64,000 bases of DNA, from contig VYZI01000390.1 in NCBI GenBank assembly GCA_013397695.1, positions 461,115 to 525,114 on the forward strand, given 5' to 3'. This DNA comes from Centropus unirufus (Eukaryota; Chordata; Aves; Cuculiformes; Centropidae). The notes beneath the pieces were generated by a model, which made no database searches, was not told where the DNA came from, and saw nothing but the letters and a program-made list of their open reading frames with translations. Below, piece by piece: positions 41,681 to 52,200 of this stretch. The position numbers were made by a program, and so were the translations under genes. Positions within the stretch are counted from its first letter, which is position 1; every line of letters begins with the position of its first letter.

Positions 41681-44289
41681 AGGTTTTACTGTGCTATTTT
41701 GTCTAATGCATAATAGAATAAAGAGCATTATATTTCAAGACACTTAATTTCTCTGGAGATAAAATTGGGAAATATCCCGTTCTGGTTCTGTAAAGTTAGC
41801 AAGAAGGTATTAAATAATAATTTTATGCTTTTTTTTACTATACACTAGTACTTTGGTTATAAAATATGCAAGACAGGTACATTGTTCACAAAGAAAGGCA
41901 TATCACTGACAGAAGAAACAGATTGCTGGTTTCACAACATCAGTAGACCTCTGTTAGATTTAAAGAGGTAATTAAACATTTCCTTCTTGAACTAAGTCTT
42001 AAAGGTTCTCTGGCATTAGAAGGCTGCACTTGGAAGAGTGATACATATCCTTATGCAAGAAACGGTTCTTCTATTACTGACCATCCTAATCCTTTTCTGT
42101 ATTAACTGACTAGCATATAAAACCAGAATATTGCCTATACAAAAGGAGTCTCCATTAAATTTAAGATTCAAATGAGTTCTTGTAGCACCAGCTGTGGTCA
42201 ATGGACATGGCAGAAATGTATCCAAGAATTATAAGGAAACAAAAAAAATAACAAAAGCTTATAAGTCCAAGCCTGTGTTAGCTAAGAAGAAATTTGAGAA
42301 GACTATGTATTACAGACCCTCTTGAGATTAAGTTCACGTGAAGTACCAACAATGAGCAAAATGGTGATAGCATCAGATTCCAGTTTAAATTTCTGCAATA
42401 ATGTACCAATCATAGATCATTGAAAAGGGCAAATATCCACATTCTAGATAAAAAACAAGGTCAAACCTTGCAGTAAATTTCAGAAGAGATGTTAGCTGAA
42501 GAGAATGCTGGAGAGTAAATGCACTTTCATCTCTAAAGATGCTCTCCAAAGACAAGATTGAAACACATTGATAACGCACTAAAGGAGGCATATATTAGCA
42601 CTGCCAGTGTTAAATGCCTTCAATCAATAGCGTACAAACAATGCTGGTTAGCATTTCTGAATACATTTTATAACAGGAACTACCAGTTTATTGTGCTCAG
42701 GCAAATAAAATTTTGTTTTCTCATTCGTAAGTGGTAAGAACCATTAAGGAATCAGATAAATTGATTTTAAATAGCACAAGCCTCAAGTCCAAAATTAAGC
42801 AGACACTTAATTGCTTTGCTGGATCAGAATCAGGCAGCTCAGCAGCTTCTAGGCTTGACCTTACAATAAGGTCAGAAGGCTGAAAAAGTCACGCAATTTT
42901 TAATTCCTTCCTTTTAAATACATTTTTTCAGAGTGATCTGCACACGTACTGTAAGACAGAATTTTGAGTAAACAATATTACACATCCTTGACTCATAAAA
43001 GCAACCCTCTTTGTAGCCAATTCCTTGAAAATAGTTAAATACGCATATTTAGATCTTTGGAAGTATAGATTTAATGGCTCTCTCTGTCCCAAGAGTCAGC
43101 AAGGACACTAATGTTACCAAAATACTTAATGTTCTTTTTAAGTTCCTAATTCATCATACTTATTGAATGCAGTATGCTTTTCAGCCATTTCAGGCTTAGA
43201 TTTAAATACACTTAGTCTCCTTTTACTCAGAGGAAAAATGCATACAAGGCATTTCAGGAGCAAAAGATGACACAGCACTGCAGGAAATGCATTCTGTAGC
43301 AGATTGCCCTCCCCCGTAATTTTGATAAAGGTAGTGAGCAGTTGCTATTCAAGAAAATTCTACTGGTGGCTGAATGAAGATAAACTTCTCCTCATGGTCA
43401 CACTGATTAATGAACACAGATGCAATGCCTGTATTAGCAGAGGGGACAGGACAGGAATGAAGGCAGGCTGTTGGCAGTCAGGGGACTGGTAAATCAAGGA
43501 AAGTGTCAACTAGGCTGCATAGTTTCTTGGGTTCGTTCAACTTCACAGTTCCCAAGTAATATTTCTGTAAATTATATTTTTCTTCTTTAAAAACCCTACT
43601 AAGAGTTCTCTATTATACAGTCATAAACGGTAGAAACCTGTCTCTGTTCCAAACCCTTTTAAGATGCTGTACAAAGAACACCAGAAAAACCTCCCAAAAA
43701 GACCCCTGCCTCAATGCAAGTATAAAAAGAAAAGGGACAGAGGAACCCACCAGTCAAAATCCCTTGTCGCTGACTTCCCCCGCCTCTTTCCCTCCAACAT
43801 ACAGAGGACATATTAGGACTTGTTAACAAAAATAAATACATAACTACAAACCTTCAAGGAAACAGGGCCACTGATTTTATTACTTGCTTAACAGTTAATA
43901 CTGACCACGTTCCAAGGAAATTTTGTCTGGTTACACCCAGGCCACTGTATGTTGCTATGCTTCTTTGGTAATGCTTTCAGTCACAGCAATGAGCATCAGC
44001 ACCATCTTGTGGCTTTCACTTTTGTACAGTACCACAAAGTTAGGCTGTTTGAGACCTTCGATTTAGATTTGCAACTGGCACTCATTATCTGTGCTAACAC
44101 CAGAAGCTGCATCTCCAGGGTAATTTTTTACTTTTTAATCTCTGAAGGCTACGGGTCAGGATAAGTGAATGGATCAGATGTCTATTCTTCAGAGCTAGCT
44201 ATTTCCCAAAATTTTCCTAATATTTAATAAACTTTAAATTGACACCTACAGTCTTGTTTTTTCCTTCTTTAAATAGTTTTGGTTTTCCT

Positions 44290-45085
44290 AGTCTAAGGAC
44301 AACAATTTTTTTATTCTCATCTTGTAGGATGAGAGATGAGCTATTCTCTCCCATATTTTTCCAGTAGTTGTTCTCTGCTTAAGTTACAGTATATCTCTAT
44401 CCTTTATGAAAATAAGCAATCAATTTGGGTAAAAAACTTTAATTTCTTCCTCTGTGGCAAATATGTCACCTAAGACATTACAGGCTTCCATTTGCTTTTT
44501 CACAGCTGCAGCACACTTCTGATTAGTAGCTGTATTTATCTTAATCTACCATTTCCAGCTGAGGACTTACAGGGGTTAAAATAAAATGCTATTATGCACA
44601 TTTTGAAACGTGCACTATAGTATTTCATCAATTTTCTCTTATGCTATTCCCAAAAGCCATCCAATTTTTCACACTTGATATTCAGATTCTCCTCTGTAGT
44701 GATGATGTCTCCCAGCTTAGACTCATCTGTACATCACATCAATGCCCTCCTTTCTGAGCAGGTCATCCATAAAAATATCAACTTTGTTTTCTAACCAGTA
44801 CTGAGAAAAACGTGATTAATCTTTCTCATACTTAATACTCCCCCTCCCGAGACTGTTGGAATGTCATCTTCAATCATTTCCTTATTCACATGCCTCTTCT
44901 AGGTTTCATTTATCTCCAGGTGAACAAATAAATTCTTAGCCAAGCCAATATAATTCCTTTTACAAAACTCAACTAACATTAGATCTGTTGCACTCACTTT
45001 CTTTGCATCCAGCTTATTTGATAAGTTTAACAGAGTCCTACACTATGAGTCATCACTATCACAACTTATTTCTTTATATAGCTTT
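44290..45085 (-). mobile_element. Probable second ancient CR1-like fragment
   Basis: The plus strand has the pyrimidine-rich texture and several phrases of the reverse-complement CR1 3' region: GATGTCTCCCAGCTTAGACTC (cf. '...agcttggtgtc'), TCCATAAAAATATCAACTTTG (cf. 'taataaaaatgttaaa...'), TTTCCTTATTCACATGCC, TTATTTGATAAGTTTAAC. More diverged than the 12.6 kb copy and the boundaries are approximate. Confidence 0.33.
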
Positions 45086-45605
45086 TAACTATTATTTTAT
45101 CATTTAATACAGGACTTAATGCTACATAAGACAAGACAGCTCTGTAAAAAAAAATACAGATGTCACAGAATCAAAGAATCCATCTAAGTATGTATTACAT
45201 ATGCATTTAGATACAAATAAAGAAATCCATAACAAATTAATTTTACTTTTGTCTGTGTCAAATATATCATCTACAGCAGGTGGCAATATTACTGTGAAAC
45301 TACATCTTGCAGCACAGAAACAATGGGAAAAGGCTTGATGCTGTGTTCCCATCAACAAAATAAAATTGAAAGGTTGCAGTAATTTATATAAACAAAACAG
45401 GGGACTTCAGCTGCAGCCAGACTTCAACAGATTTGAGGAATGAAGTTGGAACACTCAGATTTTCTCATGTTTGTCAAAAGTTTTGTACCATAGTTTTAAA
45501 AACACTAGTTTTTCCAGAAGAGTGTGTTTCTATCGAACTACAAGACACATCCATGTGCATCCCTGAAGAAGTTCAAACTGACTTAAGTCCTCTGCATTTT
45601 TCCTG

Positions 45606-46160
45606 TGTCTGCTGGGAATACAAGTCCTTCTGAAACCACTGTATTTATTCCAAATATTCACATACCAGGAATCAGACAGAGACTCAGAAAAGGCACATAG
45701 GTGCGTGAATGAGAAAAAATGATGAGACGGACTCCATGTTGATGGAAAAATGGAGACCTTTATTTCACATACTATTAGGTTTATATACATTTTCTTTATC
45801 ACACCATACTCAGGCAATAAAACTACTAATGTGATTTGCTTAGACATTTCAATTACGTACTTTTTCTACATTTTGATTGGTTATGCTTTTTGCTGCATAG
45901 TCATAATATAGTTACACTTTTCTGCTGCTTCTAAGCCTTTACTAGCCAAGCACTTGTTACATGCTTCTATTCAATGCTTCTTTCTTCTGCTCAATGCGCC
46001 TTTCTTCTTCTTCAATGCTTCTTTGAGTTTCTCACCTCATCATGGATACAGTTATCTTCCAAGGTTGTCTCTAGCTTCATTCCCCACAGCCAGGCTGTCC
46101 TCGACAATTCAAGTTAAGGACGTATTAAACAATTCCAAACTGCTGCCTCCAAACCCCACA
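45606..46160 (-). mobile_element. 3' LTR of an endogenous retrovirus
   Basis: The inner edge is firm: on the minus strand a purine run AAAGAAGGGGGAAA (polypurine tract) is followed at once by TGTGGGGTTTGG, the expected TG start of an LTR. Inside are a TATA box (GTATATAAACC, about 45780-45787) and a polyadenylation signal (45759-45764). The outer edge is uncertain; I placed it at a TGTCTGCTGGG on the plus strand, which gives a CA end on the minus strand, but the LTR could end nearer 45690. No second copy of this LTR is visible to the right of the gag fragment. Confidence 0.6.
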
Positions 46161-46495
46161 TTTCCCCCTTCTTTAACTTCAATCATCCAGACTCTCTTTA
46201 TGGTTGCTTCTATAATTTTCTGACAACATTGAAAAATACATGGCAGAACCAACAATAAAATTAACACAAAAATCAACAAAACAAAGCCTGTTTTAATCAT
46301 TTGCTGTAACCATCCTGTGATGCCCAGACTGCAAAGCCAATCCCCAAGTGGGTCGTCTACAATGGTGATTTTGTTAAAGTTTTCTTTTAAAGTACTTAAT
46401 TGTTGATGGATATTATTTGAATGGTCACTTAAATTCATACAACACATTCCTTCCACCTCCTCACAACTATGTCTACAAAATCCACATCCAGATTA
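46109..46495 (-). pseudogene. env: Retroviral env fragment: transmembrane subunit
   Basis: The frame is open from a TAA just above 46492 to the stop at 46109. In order it shows the C-x6-CC motif typical of retroviral TM proteins whose surface and TM subunits are disulphide-linked, an Asn-Leu-Ser-Asp-His-Ser stretch, a heptad-like helix, a Trp-containing membrane-proximal segment, a hydrophobic membrane anchor of about 22 residues (FVLLIFVLILLLVLPCIF) with Cys just after it, and a short cytoplasmic tail. The motif and its surroundings are those of alpha/gamma-type envelopes, as known in birds. Upstream surface-subunit sequence to about 47160 is interrupted by stops in all frames I followed. 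The last 17 codons lie inside the LTR. The gene is broken; only this end is intact. Confidence 0.75.
46161..46175 (-). other. Polypurine tract of the provirus
   Basis: A minus-strand purine run (TTAAAGAAGGGGGAAA) directly abuts the TG of the LTR. In retroviruses this is the plus-strand primer site. Here it also encodes part of the env tail, so env reads through it. Confidence 0.6.
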
Positions 46496-47165
46496 TCTAT
46501 CCATTCTTCATTCTTGCTTGTATAAAACTTATGATTAATACTTAATAAACCTATCTTTCTTGAAACAAAAATTAATAAATCTTACTAAACTTGGTTATAT
46601 CATTAGTCTTATCACATCAAATACTATAAAATTCTTAACTACTAATATGATGCATTAATTTCTTATCACAATATAAGCTGTTAGTTATAAAATGCAAACA
46701 ACTCCGTTGACAATGAGTGCACAAAAGTCTTCCTGCAAAGGTCATGTCAGTTGTCGCTGATCCTTTCTACCTGACAAATAGCAGGTGAATTTTTTATACG
46801 TTATGGGAGCACTTCCCAATGATACCTCTCTGTTGGTTCAGCATGAGTTTGATTCCAACATGTATTCATTGTATATGATTAGCACCATGTTACGGCTGTA
46901 TTTATAATGAGATCAAAGGTAGAATTTACAAATATTATAAATATCACAAATATCAGAAAAACTGGAATTTTTCACATTCAATTACATTATTTCAGATTTC
47001 ATAATGCTCAAAACTTAGGATACATAAGATTGCATTTGCAAAAAATCCTACTGTGGCAGGCTTTTGTACTGCAGTCACTGAGTTGATAAGAATGGAATGC
47101 ATGCTGTTACCGGCTTAGCTTGCTGTAACAGAGAAAACTTTTGTAAAATCATACATCCACATACA
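46496..47165 (-). pseudogene. Degenerate proviral sequence, probably env surface region
   Basis: This lies between the env TM fragment and the sequence gap. Short minus-strand frames broken by many stops are visible; one contains a Cys-Trp-Asn-Gln-Thr string near 46855, compatible with a glycosylated surface protein but not diagnostic. Assigned mainly by position. Confidence 0.35.
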
Positions 47166-47985
47166 NNNNNNNNNNNNNNNNNNNNNNNNNNNNNNNNNNN
47201 NNNNNNNNNNNNNNNNNNNNNNNNNNNNNNNNNNNNNNNNNNNNNNNNNNNNNNNNNNNNNNNNNNNNNNNNNNNNNNNNNNNNNNNNNNNNNNNNNNNN
47301 NNNNNNNNNNNNNNNNNNNNNNNNNNNNNNNNNNNNNNNNNNNNNNNNNNNNNNNNNNNNNNNNNNNNNNNNNNNNNNNNNNNNNNNNNNNNNNNNNNNN
47401 NNNNNNNNNNNNNNNNNNNNNNNNNNNNNNNNNNNNNNNNNNNNNNNNNNNNNNNNNNNNNNNNNNNNNNNNNNNNNNNNNNNNNNNNNNNNNNNNNNNN
47501 NNNNNNNNNNNNNNNNNNNNNNNNNNNNNNNNNNNNNNNNNNNNNNNNNNNNNNNNNNNNNNNNNNNNNNNNNNNNNNNNNNNNNNNNNNNNNNNNNNNN
47601 NNNNNNNNNNNNNNNNNNNNNNNNNNNNNNNNNNNNNNNNNNNNNNNNNNNNNNNNNNNNNNNNNNNNNNNNNNNNNNNNNNNNNNNNNNNNNNNNNNNN
47701 NNNNNNNNNNNNNNNNNNNNNNNNNNNNNNNNNNNNNNNNNNNNNNNNNNNNNNNNNNNNNNNNNNNNNNNNNNNNNNNNNNNNNNNNNNNNNNNNNNNN
47801 NNNNNNNNNNNNNNNNNNNNNNNNNNNNNNNNNNNNNNNNNNNNNNNNNNNNNNNNNNNNNNNNNNNNNNNNNNNNNNNNNNNNNNNNNNNNNNNNNNNN
47901 NNNNNNNNNNNNNNNNNNNNNNNNNNNNNNNNNNNNNNNNNNNNNNNNNNNNNNNNNNNNNNNNNNNNNNNNNNNNNNNNNNNNN
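47166..47985. other. Assembly gap (820 N)
   Basis: Unknown bases inside the provirus, between the capsid fragment and env. A full pol gene would be far longer than 820 bases, so either pol is deleted or the gap length is only nominal. The long frames crossing the gap are artefacts. Confidence 0.98.
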
Positions 47986-48037
47986 CTGTATAAACGACGT
48001 TTGTAACTTATGTGTACCAATTCTCTAATCACTTTTA

Positions 48038-48199
48038 TCATGTTGGAGAAGTGAAATACCATGTTGTAACAGTCTTTCTCAATTCTTTGATTAAGTCCCA
48101 ATTAAAAGAAGTCCACACATTGGGTCCATTTTGGTGCACTGTGACTGGAAATGCTGAAGGTAGTAAACACCCGTCTGCTATCGCATCTCGTTTTATTTT
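48038..48199 (-). pseudogene. gag: Retroviral gag fragment: start of capsid
   Basis: The frame has 50 or so codons ending in two stops (TGA at 48038, then TAA). It shows the features of a retroviral capsid N-terminus: a Phe-Pro-Val start, a Trp-containing turn, then a Leu-Ile-Lys-Glu-Leu helix and a Thr-Ser-Pro. After the stops another frame carries helix-like sequence into the gap, suggesting a frameshift. The closest match by motif is capsid of betaretrovirus-like elements, whereas env is of alpha/gamma type. Gag sequence upstream of about 48200 is not recognisable. This orientation and order (gag, gap, env, LTR) is that of one minus-strand provirus. Confidence 0.6.
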
Positions 48200-48403
48200 T
48201 TTCTGATTAGAAACAGGAACTTTACATAACTGAGCTCTTCAGGATCCAGTTAAAAACCAATATGTAATCATCAAACAATTATCTAAACTAAGATTTTCTT
48301 TGGTGTTACCTCACCCAACCTTAATGATTCTAAGGTTTCCAGGTTAGAAAATTAGTACAGACTAATTCCTCTCTGTTTTGTCCCAATCTCAACAGAAGCA
48401 GTT

Positions 48404-48409
48404 TTTATT
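48404..48409 (-). terminator. Possible polyadenylation signal (AATAAA)
   Basis: AATAAA on the minus strand, about 730 bases after the TGA at 49135 and before the retroviral fragment. It would give the right-hand gene a 3' untranslated region of ordinary length. No functional evidence beyond the hexamer and its position. Confidence 0.3.
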
Positions 48410-49134
48410 AACCAGTACAATCCTCTAAAAAAAATGTTATTTAAAATTAATATTAAAATTTCAAGGACTCCCTTCTAGAGCACATGAAATGGATTGATTC
48501 AGGTGTCAAACTATACTCCTACATCCATGGGCAAAATTTGACACTACTCCTAAATAGCTAGCATTGCAGAATGTTGTGAAGCATCAAAAGCATGAAATTG
48601 AGATTAATGTTTTTAGTAGGATGCAAAGCACTCACTAAGACCTGCTCCCCAAATCCTACTAGTTGCAGTCCTACCTCTTTCCCTAATCCTAATACAAAGT
48701 TTTTTGGTTTGTTGGTATCTTATTTTGTACAATATTACCCTCTTTCTCTGAATATTGAAATTCAGATCAGATATTCCCAAGTACAGCTTATTACAAGGCC
48801 CCAAACTTGCCCTGCTTTGGAGGAAACAGCCAGAGTTTTTCCCACCATCAATAATTAAAAAGAATATTTTGAAACTACAATGTGTCTATTGAATGCCTTG
48901 TATACAGGTGGTTTAGCATCGGGTTGATTTTAAAGATTTTGTTAGTAAAATGTTTTAGAGTTTGATGGAAATTCTCAAGAGGAAAGCAGCACAGTAACAC
49001 TGAATCATGGTATTATTTTGCTTATTCAGTACTTTTAAATAAGCTGATCAAGTAGTCTTGGACATAAATGAGCCTGGATATTACTTTAAGACATTCCATA
49101 CCTCATTAATCAATCTCTAAAGTATTCTGTCTTT

Positions 49135-49265
49135 TCAAAAATTTCCCTGTTTCAGCTGATGCAGTACTCTTGCCTGAGCTTTCACAGACATTCTGTACTT
49201 TGCTGAACAGCTGTTACCTTCACTGCAAACACACTCTTCAATCACACCAAGACAGTCCATGAAAA
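49135..49265 (-). CDS. Probable last coding exon of the right-hand gene
   Basis: A strong acceptor (TTTTTTTTCAACTCTATCAG) is followed by 42 codons to TGA at 49135 (FMDCLGVIEECVCSEG, then KAQARVLHQLKQGNF). It needs one base from the previous exon, whereas the 50.2 kb exon ends in phase 0, so a linking exon of 3n+1 nt is missing. An internal GAAG followed by GTAACAG could be a donor instead of coding. A polyadenylation signal lies 0.73 kb downstream on the same strand. Confidence 0.42.
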
Positions 49266-52200
49266 CTGATAGAGTTGAAAAAAAATAGAGAAATGTTTGC
49301 ATTTGAAGACTTATAATCCATAGCACCAGGTCTTACTATCACTGGTGTGGCAGATACGACATCTAGCCATATAGAGAACCCTTCTACCTCTAAGCAATAG
49401 GGCAAAGCACTTCTAATCTGTATATAAGAAACTTTTCACCCCATTTATGTCCAGTACTCTCTCTTCTGTTACAGGAGACATTTAAATTTAACGTGATCCC
49501 ATGGATTATCAATTGTTTCATTTGGTATAGAAATCAGTACATTAAGTCCTCACAATGAAGCTTATGTCTTCCTGTGCTTTGAGTCATGCTTTGCACCCGG
49601 ATCTCCTAGCCCTGGTGGAAATGGACATTACTTCTGCTTTGACCTGTCACCATGATGCTGTGCTGCTTTTTAGTGTAGTACTTTTATAAACATTTCACTG
49701 TGACCTCTTCAAACCCTGTATCTTCATGAACTAGATAAAAACTAGGGCATTTGTATGTGACTTATTAATATAATATCATATTGGTACCTTTGACTATAAG
49801 CAGCCATGTTTTAGAATTGGGAAATTGTTCTGCAGGGCCAGCAGCTCCTCATCAAGCTTTATCACAGTTTTATTATACTACTACATTGTTTCTACTAGTG
49901 TTTTCCCCCTGCTTCACAACACCACTTCTAGGTGGCAGGTACCTGTGAAACTTATAGTAATGATCCTTTGCCACCTCACTGTTCTAAGATAACAACTGAA
50001 AAATTAAAACCACGGTCATCACTCCTCACCAGAAAAATATTAAGGAATGCACAGAAGATGTACTGCCTATCACTTAGATGGGTGATAAAATAAAATATTG
50101 TACAAATTCATCTTCCAGATTCTAGTCATAGGTTTCATACAAAGAATACTAGATTGCAAGCAGAAGCTGTAGGCTTACGCTGCACTTAATTGGGAGCAGA
50201 AAAATCGATAAATGAAAATCACAGTATTTAACCTTGTATGACTTGTTTAGCATTTGCATTAACACTCCTGCTTCACAATTGTCACCATTAGAACAGATAT
50301 TAGGAACGGCACTTGAAGTGCTAGAACTCAAGATTTTCAGTTGCTGTGAACATCCAGTCACCTTCAGAGTATGAGCTGTTAGATTGGAAGCCTCTGGGAA
50401 GGGAAAAATCAGGTTTTTGGTTTTGGATTTCACCACTACCACCACAGAGTTTCAGACCCAGTCTTTTTTACAACAGGCAGTCATGACTACACCAGTTACA
50501 CAGTACATTAATGTACTTCAATACTTAGAATGAAGAAAATACAGTAATACAAAAACAGTAATACAAACATTTCAATATACTTTTTTCTATAGATTACATT
50601 CAACCACTGTTGTCAACAAGTATTACAAATTTCTTTAGAACTAAATCAGCACTAGATACTGAGACCAGCCCTTTCAATTGGATGCACTAAGAACCCACGC
50701 TCCATGTTAAGTCTTTCTGCTACCTTATACCTAGGAAGAACCTTGCTAATCCCCTCCACTTAGCAGCACAAAAAAAAGGCAACATGAGTTAAAATCCTTT
50801 TATCAGAGTTCAGTTAGGAAGGAAGTGGGTCAAGGCCTCATCTGCCAGACAGAAATACCTATGCTGAACTCACGACCTACTTCCTATCATCATTGTGATC
50901 AAAGACTCAGATACAAACGGGAGCAGACAATGGGCTTATTTGTCCTAACACCACAACCTTTTATGAGCCATCATCTTGCCTTCAGACCCTGAGAGATCTC
51001 CAAACACTGTAGTGGAAGCATCCCATCACTGAGCAGCATGTTGGTGTCTGATAATTTCTGGTAGATATAAGCCTTGTAAGAGGGTGGGAACACAAGTGCA
51101 TTCTCATTAATATGACTGGATGCATCCTATTTTGTGATTAGCCAGGTGCTCATAGAATTTTGAATATATGATGGACATATCAGGATATCCTCCATAATGC
51201 ATTTTTATGGCAGGCACAGAATAGAGGATACTGTCCTCAAATACCTCCATATGCTATCAGGGATCTACCTTCAAGAACAAGTTGATCCAACAGTTTTAAA
51301 GCAAACATACACTAATTATATTATTGGGACAAAGAATACGATGGTCTTTGTTTGTGATACTTTTTAAATCATGAGGCAAATTTTTTTGCATAAGGATTAC
51401 TTGACATAAACATAAATTCCTTCATGAAGTTCTTGTGGTTTAATCCTTCCTTAAGAGGAGACAAAGCAGCCGGGCAACAGAACCACCTGCTTAACCATCA
51501 ATTTTAGTGCTCAGCTAAGCTCCAGCATGTAAAACAGAAATATTCGCTTACCTGTAGAGTCTTGACTCAAAGTTTCTTGACTACTAGTGTTGTAAGAAGG
51601 CACTGGAGTGATAGAAAGCGAAGCTGGGCAGGATAAAGGATATGATAAGTCATTTTGTGTTGCAAAACACTGAAATACAGGAACACAGGAATCTTCAGAG
51701 AAGGTGTGAGGCAGGTGAGTATTTCCATATACATATGGATTTTTCCAATGAAGCAGTCGTATTGCAAGGGGACCAAGAGCATCAGAACCTGCCAACAAAC
51801 ATCAGGAGTTAAAATCTGTGCCCTGTATTGCAGTAGCTTATAGTTCTGGAGAAGGAAGCTTTGACAAGGTAATATCAATTCTTGTTTTCACCAGTAAGCT
51901 AGCCTGGCCCTTGAAAAGTAATGCCCTATTTTATTTTGGTCCACTATCACTGGTGCTGTTAAGTGCTGGTGTAATGCCAAAAGTATGCTTTCAGTATCAG
52001 TTCTCTTTGTAGTAAACAAGACAAAATTTAACATGATTTAAGGCATCTTGATTCCAATGTGGACCTAAATTTTGTTGTGGTGTTCCTTATGCACAGATTT
52101 CTTCAGGGCCTTGCTCACATGTTACAACCTGCAAGTTTCTCATCAAGACTGGAAGGCCAATGTTTAGTTGTTTCTAAAGCCAACACTTTGCCACCATTGT

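Larger units (their letters stand above)
32691..44289. other. Noncoding, probably intergenic
   Basis: No paired splice sites around convincing frames on either strand. Frames of 105-106 codons at 37971-38291 (minus) and 38357-38674 (plus) have no domain features. A tRNA-type A box/B box pair occurs near 33650-33708. Otherwise AT-rich unique DNA with a few A- or T-runs. Confidence 0.5.

Noticed and set aside
47097..48101. Frames of 298 and 328 codons on both strands
   Set aside because: They are made of N; the gap has no stops by definition.
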